A stretch of 39,497 nt of DNA, from positions 1 through 39,497 of the forward strand of contig DKZK01000022.1 in the NCBI GenBank assembly GCA_002493625.1, read 5' to 3'. Made by a program: the position numbers and the translations under genes. The notes beneath the pieces were generated by a model. It was given only the letters and a program-made list of their open reading frames with translations, was not told the DNA's origin and did no database searches. Below, in pieces: positions 1 through 8,585 of the stretch. The stretch comes from Lachnospiraceae bacterium UBA7076. Lineage in GTDB: Bacteria; Bacillota; Clostridia; Lachnospirales; Lachnospiraceae. Numbering within the stretch: the stretch's first letter is position 1; each line of letters opens with the position of its first letter.

Positions 1-70
1 ACGTAAATGTTCTTTTGCGAATGAACATAGGGCGACTGCCCGTGACCGAGCCTCAGGCGAGGTGCACTGC
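1..70. repeat. 70-bp direct repeat, copy 1
   Basis: Bases 1-70 recur without a mismatch at 158-227 (offset 157). Each copy holds a small hairpin (ATGTTC pairing with GAACAT around a TTTTGCGAAT loop) followed by a GC-richer half with short self-complementary pieces. No open reading frame is supported. The window starts at the repeat, so the true unit may extend further left. Confidence 0.9.
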
Positions 71-121
71 TCTGACGAAAGACGCGTGAATGAGTAAAAT
101 AATATTTACGGGGCTGTTGCA

Positions 122-147
122 CTAAGGTGCAAGCTCTTGTGCCTTAG
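122..147. other. Short hairpin between the two 70-bp repeats
   Basis: CTAAGGTGCAA (122-132) pairs with TTGTGCCTTAG (137-147) around a GCTC loop; two of the eleven pairs are G-U in RNA. It is bordered by GGGGCTGTTGCAC on the left and AGGGCGACTG on the right. The left border resembles the terminal motif of the palindromic element at 9311-9447. It is probably part of a degenerate intergenic repeat. Confidence 0.5.
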
Positions 148-157
148 GGCGACTGTA

Positions 158-227
158 ACGTAAATGTTCTTTTGCGAATGAACATAGGGCGACTGCCCGT
201 GACCGAGCCTCAGGCGAGGTGCACTGC
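158..227. repeat. 70-bp direct repeat, copy 2
   Basis: Exact second copy of bases 1-70. It ends 47 bases before the start codon of the AAA+ gene, so any promoter of that gene lies inside or just after the repeat. A TACAAT at 251-256 is too close to the ribosome site (AGGAGG at 262-267) to be a convincing -10 box. Confidence 0.9.
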
Positions 228-274
228 AACTTATACGAACCTGCGCGGTCTACAATTTTCAGGAGGATTTCTCA

Positions 275-1738
275 ATGAATTACGAACTTAAAAAGGATAT
301 TAACGACGTATATATGTACGGCGAAATCATAACGCAGCAGGGTCTTGGTCCTGACGGCAGTATCAGCATGCGTGAAATGATTCGATTTGATCTGCTTCAG
401 TTTCTTGCATATCTGACAAACGCTAACGGAAAGCCTCTGTCAGCAGAAATTTCATTTATACAGCAGTATCTGAATATGTATTTCAGCACCAATAAGCTTA
501 TGACATTCAAATATGAGCGGACAGCCGCAAAGGAATTTGCAACCAAGGTTCCACGTTCATTTACATATTTTGCAAATGCGGATTTGTCGGGAAAATCCGC
601 CTATACAACAAAGGGCTGGTCAAAATCCAGATTCCTGCTTAATATTTACGAGCGTCTCGGTCAGGAATTTATTGCATGTGACGCAAGGACAAACGAAGAT
701 GAGCTTGCCAGGCTTACGGATTACTGTCTTGTAATAGAAAAATTTTTGAGAAAGCACAAGCTTTATGAGCCGGGTCAAAGACCTCCCGTAAGGCCGGTCA
801 GCGGGAATGCCGCATCAGTAAAACATAATGAATCCGCCAAAAATAACACAGACTCCAAGTCTTCCGTTAATGCCGAGCTTGAAGCCATGAAGGGCAAGCT
901 TAACAAGGAGGAAATTCCCGAGGGTGAGCTTAAGCTTGATGACCTGATGAATGAATTAAACGAGCTTACGGGACTTGAAGGCGTTAAGAAGGACATTAAA
1001 AGCCTGATTAATCTTCTCAAGGTTAAAAAGCTCCGTGAGGAGCGGGACATGAAGCAGCCCTCCGTATCGCTTCACATGGTATTTTCCGGCAATCCGGGCA
1101 CAGGTAAAACCACAGTGGCAAGACTTCTTGCCAAAATATACAAATGTCTTGGCGTATCAAGAACAGGACAGCTTGTGGAGGTAGACCGTTCCGGTCTTGT
1201 GGAAGGATATGTGGGTCAGACTGCCGCAAAAACAAAGGAGGTCGTTGAAAGCGCGCTTGGAGGCGTACTTTTTATAGATGAAGCATATACGCTTACAGCA
1301 GGAAAGGACGGCAAGGATTTCGGACAGGAGGCGGTAGACACCCTCTTAAAGCTTATGGAGGATAACCGTGACGATCTTATCGTTGTCGTTGCAGGCTACA
1401 CCAAGCTTATGGAGGAATTTGTGGAATCCAATCCGGGGCTGAAATCCCGTTTCAACAAATATATTTTATTTGACGATTATACGGGCGACCAGCTGTTTGA
1501 TATATTTATGTCCATGTGCGAAAAGCAGGATTATGTTCCGAATGAAGCAGGAAAAAATTATGTGAAGCAGTATCTTACCGAGCGGGCAAACGCAAATGAT
1601 GAAAATTTTGCAAATGCAAGAGAGGTCAGAAATTATATCGAAAGAGCCATCGCCCGTCAGGCTTCACGGGTTGTAAATATAAAAAATATATCGGACAGGC
1701 AGCTTCGCACACTTACAAAGACAGACCTTGCCGAATAA
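275..1738 (+). CDS. AAA+ ATPase of the CbbX/SpoVK/EccA type with an N-terminal TerB-like helical region
   Basis: Predicted ring-forming ATPase that remodels a protein partner; the partner is unknown. Residues 230-487 form a complete AAA+ module: Walker A GNPGTGKTT (272-280), Walker B VLFIDEAYTL (331-340), sensor-1 region VVVAGY (about 370) and an arginine-finger segment SNPGLKSRF (385-393). This arrangement is typical of CbbX, SpoVK and the EccA ATPases of type VII secretion. Residues 1-165 are helical and recall TerB-like domains (weak call). A charged, Ser/Asn-rich linker (170-215) joins the two parts. The start is fixed by AGGAGG eight bases upstream. It is alone on the plus strand, with no Rubisco, sporulation or ESX genes nearby, so a specific family name is not justified. 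Confidence 0.85.
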   Translation: MNYELKKDINDVYMYGEIITQQGLGPDGSISMREMIRFDLLQFLAYLTNANGKPLSAEISFIQQYLNMYFSTNKLMTFKYERTAAKEFATKVPRSFTYFANADLSGKSAYTTKGWSKSRFLLNIYERLGQEFIACDARTNEDELARLTDYCLVIEKFLRKHKLYEPGQRPPVRPVSGNAASVKHNESAKNNTDSKSSVNAELEAMKGKLNKEEIPEGELKLDDLMNELNELTGLEGVKKDIKSLINLLKVKKLREERDMKQPSVSLHMVFSGNPGTGKTTVARLLAKIYKCLGVSRTGQLVEVDRSGLVEGYVGQTAAKTKEVVESALGGVLFIDEAYTLTAGKDGKDFGQEAVDTLLKLMEDNRDDLIVVVAGYTKLMEEFVESNPGLKSRFNKYILFDDYTGDQLFDIFMSMCEKQDYVPNEAGKNYVKQYLTERANANDENFANAREVRNYIERAIARQASRVVNIKNISDRQLRTLTKTDLAE

Positions 1739-1785
1739 CCGTTTCGTACTCCACAAATCAGGATTTATTTCTCTGAACGGTTTTT
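1737..1785 (+). terminator. Possible terminator of the AAA+ gene
   Basis: AACCGTTT (1737-1744) can pair with GAACGGTT (1775-1782, one G-U pair), followed by a run of five T. The 30-base loop is long, so this is a modest candidate. It lies between convergent genes. Confidence 0.35.
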
Positions 1786-1874
1786 GCAAGGTAAACGGGC
1801 TGTTTTCGCCTTCTGACTCACTGTATACCTTATACGTTTTAAGGTTTCTGTAGGGTAAATGGGCTGCCTTCCCG
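1779..1874. repeat. Degenerate micro-duplication of the 3' end of the glycosyltransferase gene
   Basis: Bases 1779-1810 match 1843-1874 at about 24 of 32 positions. On the minus strand the second block encodes the end of the glycosyltransferase (GSPFTLQKP). The first block, just past the stop codon and in another frame, reads GENSPFTLQKPFRE. This looks like a small tandem duplication followed by a frame change. Confidence 0.6.
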
Positions 1875-3695
1875 CGTAAAGTTTATATTGTAATAGGGGT
1901 CGCCGTTTTCCATTATGTAACTCCAGAGATTGCGAAATATATTTTCCTCCCCCCGGAGGTGTCCCTGCATACGCTCCTTTGGTATATGAGCAAGCTCCGA
2001 GGCAAGGTCTGTTTCATCAGGATGCACCCGCCACGCTGCCCTTGCAGCGCATACGATTATATAATTCATCTCCCTTACGCGGAGACAGAAATCCACATCC
2101 GCAAGCCTTGACATATAGTCGGAGGAAAAGCCCTTTAATAATTTAAACAGCCCTGCTTTTACAAGCATACATCTTGAGCTTACGGCGCTGCAATTTCTGT
2201 TTGCAAGGTTGTTCATCAGATATCCGGGCTCTCCCTTTCTCATTCCACGATAAACATAATCGTAGGAGCCGTTCAGTCCCACAACAATTCCTGCGCTGTT
2301 AATCACATTATTTTCATTGTAGGTTATTCCGCTTACAACTCCAACCTCCTGACGCATGCATATTCCAAGCATCTCTCCTATTGAGGCAGGCTCAATAAGC
2401 TCAGTATTGCTGTCAAGAAAAAGAAGATAATCACCCTTGGCATGGCTTGCCCCGAAATTTCTCAGCTTACCCGGCGTATTTGATTTTTTATCCAGTATAA
2501 CGTTTATGTTTTTCCGTTGTCTCTCCATGCGCTGATAAAATTTCAGTGTTTTTTCATCTTCGCCGTCATAATCCACGATTATAATTTCAAAATTACTGTA
2601 ACGGGCATACTCAAACAATGGTCTGATACACTTTTCCATCAACGAAATATTTTTATTTCCGGGAATTATAATTGACAGAAAGGGATTTCCAGGTGTTTCA
2701 TATACAACTTTATATGGCTCCTTAACATTTGGAAGGCTTACCGTGGCATAAAGCTTACATCTTCCTATGTGAGAAGCAAGCGCGCTTTTCCCTGCCTCCT
2801 TTTCAAGCTCATATTTTTCTGCATTGTCCGCACCCTTCCCCGTTATTCTCTTATGATACAATACTCTTGGGATATGCTTTATTTCCCGGGTTTTTTCACA
2901 GCACCTGAGTATAAAATCATAGTCCCACGCCCCGTCATATTCCGGGCGGAAGCCCCCGCATTCTATTGCAAGATTTTTTTCCACAACAAGAAAATGGGAT
3001 ATATAGTTGTAGCTTCTGAGTAAATCTATGCTGAAATCCGGCTTGAATGCCGGCTGAGAATATTTAGACCCATCCACAGACATTTTATCCTCATCGGAAT
3101 ATATAAACTCATATTTATATTCATTCAACGCCTTAACCACATAGTAAAGGGCGTCCTCAGTAAGAATATCATCATGCGCAAGAATGGCAATGTAATCGCC
3201 TGTTGACATGGTTATGGCAGTATTGGCATTTTCCGAAATGCCTTTATTTTCACTGAGCAGCTTGTAGGAAATTCTATTGTCTCCAAGCATATACTGCCTG
3301 ATAATCTTTTCAGTTTCCAGACCATAAACCTTGTCATATACGGAAACATTATTTTTGCCATTATCACTTATACCCTCACCCTGACTTCCGTCCACCAGAC
3401 AAAGCTGCCAGTTTTTATAGGTCTGTGCCTGAACGGACTCTATCATTGACCTGAGATAAAATTCCGGCGTCATATAAACAGGCACAATTATGCTTATAAC
3501 CGGCTCATATCTGAATTGTGCCTTTCTTTGGAGCGCAAATGCTTCCTCGTCGCTCTCATATACCTCCTTAAACCAGCCGTTATATGCAGAACCCGGTCCC
3601 GATAATTTATATCTGACCTGGGACATGACACCGTTCATGCCGTTATTTTTAAGGTAATCCCAACCCTTTTTTATTACATCCCCCGGACCGCTCAT
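1839..3695 (-). CDS. Two-domain family 2 glycosyltransferase
   Basis: Predicted cytoplasmic enzyme that builds a cell-surface polysaccharide, perhaps a rhamnan-like polymer. Residues 1-62 are the helical lead-in often seen in rhamnosyltransferase-type proteins. A first GT-A domain starts at ISIIVPVYMTP (about 65) with an acidic metal site in LAHDDILTEDAL (about 170). A second starts at FLSIIIPGNKN (about 337) with LFLDSNTEL (about 425). The start follows GGAGG at a normal distance. It lies 18 bases after trkH, so it probably shares that transcript, although the functions differ. The donor sugar and acceptor cannot be read from the sequence. The C-terminus borders a micro-duplication, so the original protein may have been longer. 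Confidence 0.85.
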   Translation of the reverse strand: MSGPGDVIKKGWDYLKNNGMNGVMSQVRYKLSGPGSAYNGWFKEVYESDEEAFALQRKAQFRYEPVISIIVPVYMTPEFYLRSMIESVQAQTYKNWQLCLVDGSQGEGISDNGKNNVSVYDKVYGLETEKIIRQYMLGDNRISYKLLSENKGISENANTAITMSTGDYIAILAHDDILTEDALYYVVKALNEYKYEFIYSDEDKMSVDGSKYSQPAFKPDFSIDLLRSYNYISHFLVVEKNLAIECGGFRPEYDGAWDYDFILRCCEKTREIKHIPRVLYHKRITGKGADNAEKYELEKEAGKSALASHIGRCKLYATVSLPNVKEPYKVVYETPGNPFLSIIIPGNKNISLMEKCIRPLFEYARYSNFEIIIVDYDGEDEKTLKFYQRMERQRKNINVILDKKSNTPGKLRNFGASHAKGDYLLFLDSNTELIEPASIGEMLGICMRQEVGVVSGITYNENNVINSAGIVVGLNGSYDYVYRGMRKGEPGYLMNNLANRNCSAVSSRCMLVKAGLFKLLKGFSSDYMSRLADVDFCLRVREMNYIIVCAARAAWRVHPDETDLASELAHIPKERMQGHLRGEENIFRNLWSYIMENGDPYYNINFTREGSPFTLQKP

Positions 3696-3713
3696 ACACC
3701 GTCCTCCATTTTT

Positions 3714-5162
3714 CTATACTTTTTTCGTTCTTTTCCATACCGACGGTGAAATCAGCAAAAGCAGCGGGAACAGCTCAAGTCTGCCTGCCAGCATGTCAAA
3801 CATCAAAACTACTTTTGAAAAATCCGTAAACTCTGCAAAATTGCGAACCGGACCGACCGCTTCTAAACCGGGTCCCACATTATTTATTGTTGCAGCAACC
3901 GCCGTAAAATTAGTCACAAGGCTTTTATCATCAAAGGATAAAAGGAAAACCGACAGGGCATACAAAATAGTAAATGTTATAAAATATACATTTGCCGTCC
4001 TTAATGTTTCATGCTCTACAACCTTTCCCTCCATCTTTACCTTTTTGACGCTTCTCGGATGAACATAGGAGGTTATCTCCTTTGCCACCGTCTTTACAAG
4101 AATCATAATACGCGAAACCTTTATACCGCCGCCCGTACTTCCCGCACATGCGCCGATAAACATTAACAGAATAAGTAAAATCTGTGACGTCTGCGGCCAC
4201 AAATCAAAATCAGCAGTACAAAAGCCGGTTGTTGTGATAATGGAGGCAACCTGAAATGTCACATGCCTGATGGCATCCGCCGCCGATTCCCATAAACCTC
4301 TCACGTTTATAAAAATGATAATAACGGACGTGAGTATAATAAGCAGGTAGGTTCTTGCCTCCTCGTGCCGGATTGCATACCCGAATCTTTTTGTAATCAG
4401 TAGGAAGTACACTCCGAAATTAATTCCGAAAAGTATCATAAATATCGTAACAACCCACTGTATATACGGACTGGCGCTTATAAGGCTGTCATTTCTTATT
4501 GCAAAGCCTCCCGTACCTGCTGTTGACATGGCTGTTGTCACCGACTCAAACAGTCCCATTTTCCCAAAAAGCAGAAAAATGATTTCAAGTATCGTAAGCG
4601 CTATGTATATGCCATATAAATATAATGCAGTCTGTCTTACCTTTGGTACAAGCTTTCCAACAGACGGTCCCGGGCTTTCCGCCTTCATGAGATTCATATT
4701 TGAGCCGCCCGCCATAGGCAGAATTGCAAGCATAAATACAAGAACTCCCATTCCCCCTATCCAGTGTGTAAAGCTCCTCCAGAACAGACTGCACATGGAA
4801 AGTCCCTCTATATTATTCAATATACTGGCTCCCGTTGTGGTAAAGCCTGATATAGTCTCAAAAAGCGCATCCACAAAATGAGGAATATCATGGTTTAACA
4901 TAAATGGCAGACAGCCTATAACCGACATGACAATCCAGCTTAACGCCACTGTCACAAAGCCCTCCTTCACATAAAAAGTCATATCCTTAGGCTTCTTATG
5001 TACGATTAATGTGCCTATCAAAGCAGAGCCAAGAAGAACCCACAAAAAAGCAAAGCCCTCCTTCTCACCCTTAAGCAGGGCGACAAGGCATGGCATAGTC
5101 ATAAATGCCGCCTCAAAATTCATTAACCATCCTATAATGTAAACAACAACACCGTAATTCAT
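3714..5162 (-). CDS. trkH: Potassium uptake protein, TrkH/TrkG family
   Basis: Membrane pore of a Trk-type K+ uptake system. The 482 residues are strongly hydrophobic and contain the four pore-loop segments of the family: SGFTTTGASIL, STAGTGGFAI, ITTTGFCTADF and NNVGPGLEAVG, each with the selectivity-filter glycine. Length matches TrkH (about 480) rather than KtrB (about 445). It starts 5 bases after the trkA stop, so the two are surely cotranscribed. Together they make a complete Trk system. TrkA should bind the cytoplasmic face of the TrkH dimer and gate it in response to nucleotides. Confidence 0.93.
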   Translation of the reverse strand: MNYGVVVYIIGWLMNFEAAFMTMPCLVALLKGEKEGFAFLWVLLGSALIGTLIVHKKPKDMTFYVKEGFVTVALSWIVMSVIGCLPFMLNHDIPHFVDALFETISGFTTTGASILNNIEGLSMCSLFWRSFTHWIGGMGVLVFMLAILPMAGGSNMNLMKAESPGPSVGKLVPKVRQTALYLYGIYIALTILEIIFLLFGKMGLFESVTTAMSTAGTGGFAIRNDSLISASPYIQWVVTIFMILFGINFGVYFLLITKRFGYAIRHEEARTYLLIILTSVIIIFINVRGLWESAADAIRHVTFQVASIITTTGFCTADFDLWPQTSQILLILLMFIGACAGSTGGGIKVSRIMILVKTVAKEITSYVHPRSVKKVKMEGKVVEHETLRTANVYFITFTILYALSVFLLSFDDKSLVTNFTAVAATINNVGPGLEAVGPVRNFAEFTDFSKVVLMFDMLAGRLELFPLLLLISPSVWKRTKKV

Positions 5163-5167
5163 TTCTC

Positions 5168-6556
5168 CTACCTCAATATATCGGCAACGTCATTAAAGCC
5201 TGTATGCTTTGTAACGACAATAACCCTGTCTCCTCCCTGTATTATATCGCTACCACGGGGAATGATTACTTTTCCGTTACGGCTAAGCGCAGCCAGCAGA
5301 AGCTCATCTTTAAGGGGAAGTTCCATAATCGGTATGCCAACCACCGGTGATTTCGCATCAACATTAAATTCAAGGGCTTCCGCCCTGTTATCAAATAAAT
5401 TATAAAGCGTTTCCACATTGCTTCCTATCGTATTTTGCATGGCGCGCACATAACCGAGTATCGTTTCGGACGTCATATATCTTGGATACATAACGCTTCC
5501 CATATCCAGATTATCAATAACGTCATTAAAAGTAGTCCTGTTTATTTTTGTTATGACCTTTGTATCAGAAATTTTTTGCGCAAAAAGCGTGAGAAGTATA
5601 TTTTCCTCATCCAGTCCCGTAAGGGGGATAAAGGCGCCCGTCTTGTCTATGCCCTCCTCCTTTAAAAGCTTTTCGTCTCCTCCGTCTCCATAAATAACGA
5701 GAGCCTTCGGAAGCAGTACGGAAAGCTCCTCGCATCTCTTCTGGTCAATCTCGATAATCTTTACATCCGTGTTCATCTCCGTAAGCTGCTTTGCAAGATA
5801 GTATGAGGTTTTTCCTCCGCCTATAATCATGCATGATCTTACCTGATGGGTATCAACGCCAATCTGTTTGAAAAACGTATGCGTGTGTCTTGGGGTGGCG
5901 AGAAATGTTACAACGTCACGTTTCTTAAGGGTATAAGAGCCGTCAGGAATTACCAGCTCTCCGTCTCTTTCAACACCGCATATAAGCACGTCACTGTTAA
6001 AGTCTTTATTTATATTGGCAATCTTTCTGTCATTAAGGGCGCTTGTATCAGGAATGCGGAATTTAACAAGCTCCGCCTGCCCCTTTGCAAAGGAGTTAAT
6101 GTCAAGTGCCATTGGAAGTCTTAAAAGCCGCGCCATTTCCTTTGCCGTTTCAAGCTCCGGATTAATAATAAGTGAAATTCCGAGCTTCTCCCTCAGATAG
6201 CTAAGCTCCTCCGTATAATCGGGCTTTCTGACACGGGCAATGGCAGTACAGTCATTTAATTTTTTTGCAATGGTACAGCACAGAAGATTAAGCTCATCTG
6301 AGGCAGTCACCGCAATAATCAAATCCGCATTATCAACCCCTGCCTCAAGCTGCACATTGTAGCTTGACCCGTTGCCTGTCACTCCCATTACGTCATATGT
6401 TCCCGCGACCTTTGAAACGACCTCCGAATCCTGATCTATAATCGTAATATCATGGTTTTCCTGACTGAGCTTTTCCACAAGCGTGATTCCAACCTTGCCG
6501 CAGCCTACAATAACTATATAAAGACCTCTGTTTTTCCTTGAAAACGGACTTTTCAT
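5168..6556 (-). CDS. trkA: Trk system regulatory subunit TrkA (two RCK units)
   Basis: Cytoplasmic NAD(H)/ATP-binding gating subunit of the Trk K+ transporter. Two RCK_N Rossmann domains are visible: IVIVGCGKVGITL (about residue 14) with the acidic strand end TIIDQD, and SCMIIGGGKTSYYL (about 235) with KIIEIDQ. Each is followed by an RCK_C domain; the C-terminal one ends near GGDRVIVV. Length 462 is normal for double-RCK TrkA. The start follows AAAGGAG at 8 bases. Directly upstream of that ribosome site is a short repeat also found before kdpD and purO. RCK_C domains of this family are cyclic-di-AMP targets in several Firmicutes; binding here is inference. Confidence 0.93.
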   Translation of the reverse strand: MKSPFSRKNRGLYIVIVGCGKVGITLVEKLSQENHDITIIDQDSEVVSKVAGTYDVMGVTGNGSSYNVQLEAGVDNADLIIAVTASDELNLLCCTIAKKLNDCTAIARVRKPDYTEELSYLREKLGISLIINPELETAKEMARLLRLPMALDINSFAKGQAELVKFRIPDTSALNDRKIANINKDFNSDVLICGVERDGELVIPDGSYTLKKRDVVTFLATPRHTHTFFKQIGVDTHQVRSCMIIGGGKTSYYLAKQLTEMNTDVKIIEIDQKRCEELSVLLPKALVIYGDGGDEKLLKEEGIDKTGAFIPLTGLDEENILLTLFAQKISDTKVITKINRTTFNDVIDNLDMGSVMYPRYMTSETILGYVRAMQNTIGSNVETLYNLFDNRAEALEFNVDAKSPVVGIPIMELPLKDELLLAALSRNGKVIIPRGSDIIQGGDRVIVVTKHTGFNDVADILR

Positions 6557-6570
6557 TTTTCTATCTCCTT

Positions 6571-6620
6571 TGAACGTCAGCTATTCCGGATTTGTTTTGA
6601 ACATCAGTTGTTCCAAGTTT
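6571..6620 (-). repeat. Leader repeat (two units) before the trkA ribosome site
   Basis: On the minus strand, GGAATAGCTGACGTTCAAA runs straight into the trkA ribosome site (AAAGGAG). A second, weaker unit (GGAACAACTGATGTTCAAAA) lies just upstream. Related units precede purO (12924-12957) and kdpD (20344-20368). Confidence 0.7.
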
Positions 6621-6679
6621 CTAATGAAATATATCTTACTATCTGTTCACATTTTTTTCAATATAATATTCAGGTAAAA

Positions 6680-7594
6680 TTAACCAAGCCTTAACATTTC
6701 ATCTATACAGTGCCTTGCCTTTTTCATTGTTTCCTCATCCAGAACAATTTCCTCACCTGCCATACCCTTAAGGCAGGCATATATATCGCCTATTGTGGTA
6801 AGCTTCATGTCCTCGCATATAAGCTTTTTGGACAGCTCGTAAAAACGCTTTTCCGGATGCGCAAGCTGAAGATGTGAAACAATACTGTTTTCGGTTCCTA
6901 TAATAAATTCCCCTGCGTCGCTTTTATCCACATAGTCCATGATTCCCGTGGTGCTTCCCACATAATCAGCAAGAGATGTCACCTCACTGCTGCACTCGGG
7001 ATGCACAAGAAGCAGAGCGTCAGGATGTTCTTTTTTTACGGTTATAGCTTCCCCGCCCGTAACCATTCCATGGGCAGGACAACCACCGTTAAACAGCTTT
7101 ATGTCCTTATTTGGAAACTGCTTTTTCACCCAGCTTCCCAAATTAATGTCGGGTATAAATATTATTTTATCGGTATTCATATTTTTTACTATATTAACTG
7201 CCGATGCAGATGTTACACAGACATCGCATACAGTTTTAAGTGCTGCGGTTGTATTTATGTACGCCACAACGCTATAGCCCGGATTTTCCCTTTTAAGCCC
7301 TTCAACATCCTCCACCGTAAACTGCTCCGCCATAGGGCATCCCGCATTGGGCTTCGGAAGCAGAACTCTTTTATCAGGGGACAAAAGCTTTACCGTTTCC
7401 GCCATAAATCTCACACCGCACATAATGACATTTTTCTGCGGCGCATTCATGGCTTCCTTCGCAAGTCCGTAGGAATCGCCTATGTAATCCGCCACCTCCC
7501 AGATGTCGTGGCTTTGATATGCGTGGGCAAGAATACACACGTCCTGCTCCTTTTTCATCCGTATTATTTCATCCTGAAGTTCAGATATTTTCAT
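6680..7594 (-). CDS. nadA: Quinolinate synthase NadA
   Basis: Iron-sulfur enzyme of de novo NAD synthesis; it condenses iminoaspartate with dihydroxyacetone phosphate to give quinolinate. Visible motifs are AHAYQSHDIWEVADYIGDS (residues 23-41), CGVRFMAETVK (about 59), NGGCPAHG, HPECSSEV and LICEDMKLT. The cysteines at about 59, in PECSS and in ICEDMK fit the three ligands of the 4Fe-4S cluster. I chose the ATG at 7594 (304 residues, normal for the family) because GGAAGGAG lies 8 bases upstream; an in-frame ATG 42 bases earlier lacks a site. nadB and nadC are not beside it. The leader has a TGTTTACACTATGACA stretch that could be examined as a niacin-repressor site, but this is only a hint. Confidence 0.93.
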   Translation of the reverse strand: MKISELQDEIIRMKKEQDVCILAHAYQSHDIWEVADYIGDSYGLAKEAMNAPQKNVIMCGVRFMAETVKLLSPDKRVLLPKPNAGCPMAEQFTVEDVEGLKRENPGYSVVAYINTTAALKTVCDVCVTSASAVNIVKNMNTDKIIFIPDINLGSWVKKQFPNKDIKLFNGGCPAHGMVTGGEAITVKKEHPDALLLVHPECSSEVTSLADYVGSTTGIMDYVDKSDAGEFIIGTENSIVSHLQLAHPEKRFYELSKKLICEDMKLTTIGDIYACLKGMAGEEIVLDEETMKKARHCIDEMLRLG

Positions 7595-7762
7595 TTTATG
7601 TTCTCCTTCCAACCGGTAAATACCAATCGATGTCATAGTGTAAACAGTACATATTTTTACAATCGTATATTTTTTTCATAATAGCATAAATCTATTTAGG
7701 GAACAAGCAACACATTACATTTGGTTGCGATAAACATTTACATACATTTTGATAGTAAAACA

Positions 7763-7790
7763 CCCTGCAAGATTTTGAAATCTTGCAGGG
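7763..7790 (-). terminator. Terminator of the sigma/anti-sigma operon
   Basis: A perfect 13-bp inverted repeat (CCCTGCAAGATTT and its complement) with almost no loop, followed on the minus strand by TGTTTTAC. It sits 42 bases past the anti-sigma stop. Confidence 0.75.
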
Positions 7791-7832
7791 CGCAAATTAT
7801 ACCGGAAACAAAATTTATTACTAACTTTTGGT

Positions 7833-8585
7833 TTACTCTAAAACCGAAGAAATGATTGCCACAAATTCATCTTGCGTTACGCCTTTGGCATCAAGAAGGA
7901 ATCCTACATCATTATACATAAATTCTGCATAATAGTAACCATTTTCACTCAGACCAATCAACACCTCAACATTGTTTATAACAGATTTTTCTTCCGTTCC
8001 TTTAAAATAAAAGCAATCCTGTAGTACATTGCTTCCTTTGTCCACTTCAAGGTGAACGGTTCTTGAGAAGTCCTCATTGGAATAGTTCAAAATGTCTGCA
8101 TCCCAGTACACCTCACCCGTACCGCCATCTCTCTTGTAGATGCCGCTTCGTTCATCCTCCCATGGCTTAATATCGGCAGGAACATCAGGAATATAATCGA
8201 CTCCATAATATTCAACCATTTGTTCACGAGTCATCTCAACAAAATCATCGCCTAAAAGGCTGATGTTCATTCCATCTGCTGAAATACCATTTATAGAGTT
8301 AATTATAATTCTATTGTTGGCGGCAGGATTGTCGGGAGATTCGCCTTTGCTTTCATCAAAGTTGTCCTTAATGCCAGGGTATAAAGCATCCTCAACAGTT
8401 TGGTCAGGTGGCGTTGTGCCAAAAATTCCGCCTTGCCACATACCGAAACCCAACAGAGCAACAAGGCATACACAACACATTGAAGTTACTGTACGGATAA
8501 TTACTGTTCTTTTTCTTTTTTGCCGGGCGGCATACTGTTCTCTGCGTTCAAGCAGACTGTTTACCATTTCATCACAGTTCTTCAT
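7833..8585 (-). CDS. Probable membrane anti-sigma factor, partner of the upstream ECF sigma factor
   Basis: Predicted single-pass protein that holds the neighbouring sigma factor at the membrane until a signal arrives. A charged cytosolic segment of about 33 residues ends in QKRKR, then one membrane helix follows (TVTSMCCVCLVALLGFGMW, about residues 36-55). The rest (about 195 residues) is acidic and exported, with a DUF4367-like C-terminus (FMYNDVGFLLDAKG ... DEFVAIISSVLE) typical of Firmicutes anti-sigma proteins. I use the ATG at 8585, which has AAGGAGGG 8 bases upstream. It overlaps the sigma gene by 14 bases, so translation is probably coupled. The domain name is by eye; the anti-sigma role is inferred from context and topology. 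Confidence 0.75.
   Translation of the reverse strand: MKNCDEMVNSLLERREQYAARQKRKRTVIIRTVTSMCCVCLVALLGFGMWQGGIFGTTPPDQTVEDALYPGIKDNFDESKGESPDNPAANNRIIINSINGISADGMNISLLGDDFVEMTREQMVEYYGVDYIPDVPADIKPWEDERSGIYKRDGGTGEVYWDADILNYSNEDFSRTVHLEVDKGSNVLQDCFYFKGTEEKSVINNVEVLIGLSENGYYYAEFMYNDVGFLLDAKGVTQDEFVAIISSVLE

Noticed and set aside
275..1738. EccA component of a type VII secretion system
   Set aside because: No EsxA-like, EccC-like or other secretion genes are nearby, and the N-terminal domain does not look like the TPR head of EccA.
5435..6200. Several short plus-strand frames opposite trkA
   Set aside because: All lie inside a gene with two clear RCK domains on the other strand and lack ribosome sites.
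7001..7681. A 226-codon plus-strand frame opposite nadA
   Set aside because: Antisense to a gene with clear NadA motifs; rich in Tyr, His and Cys with no domain. Shadow frame.
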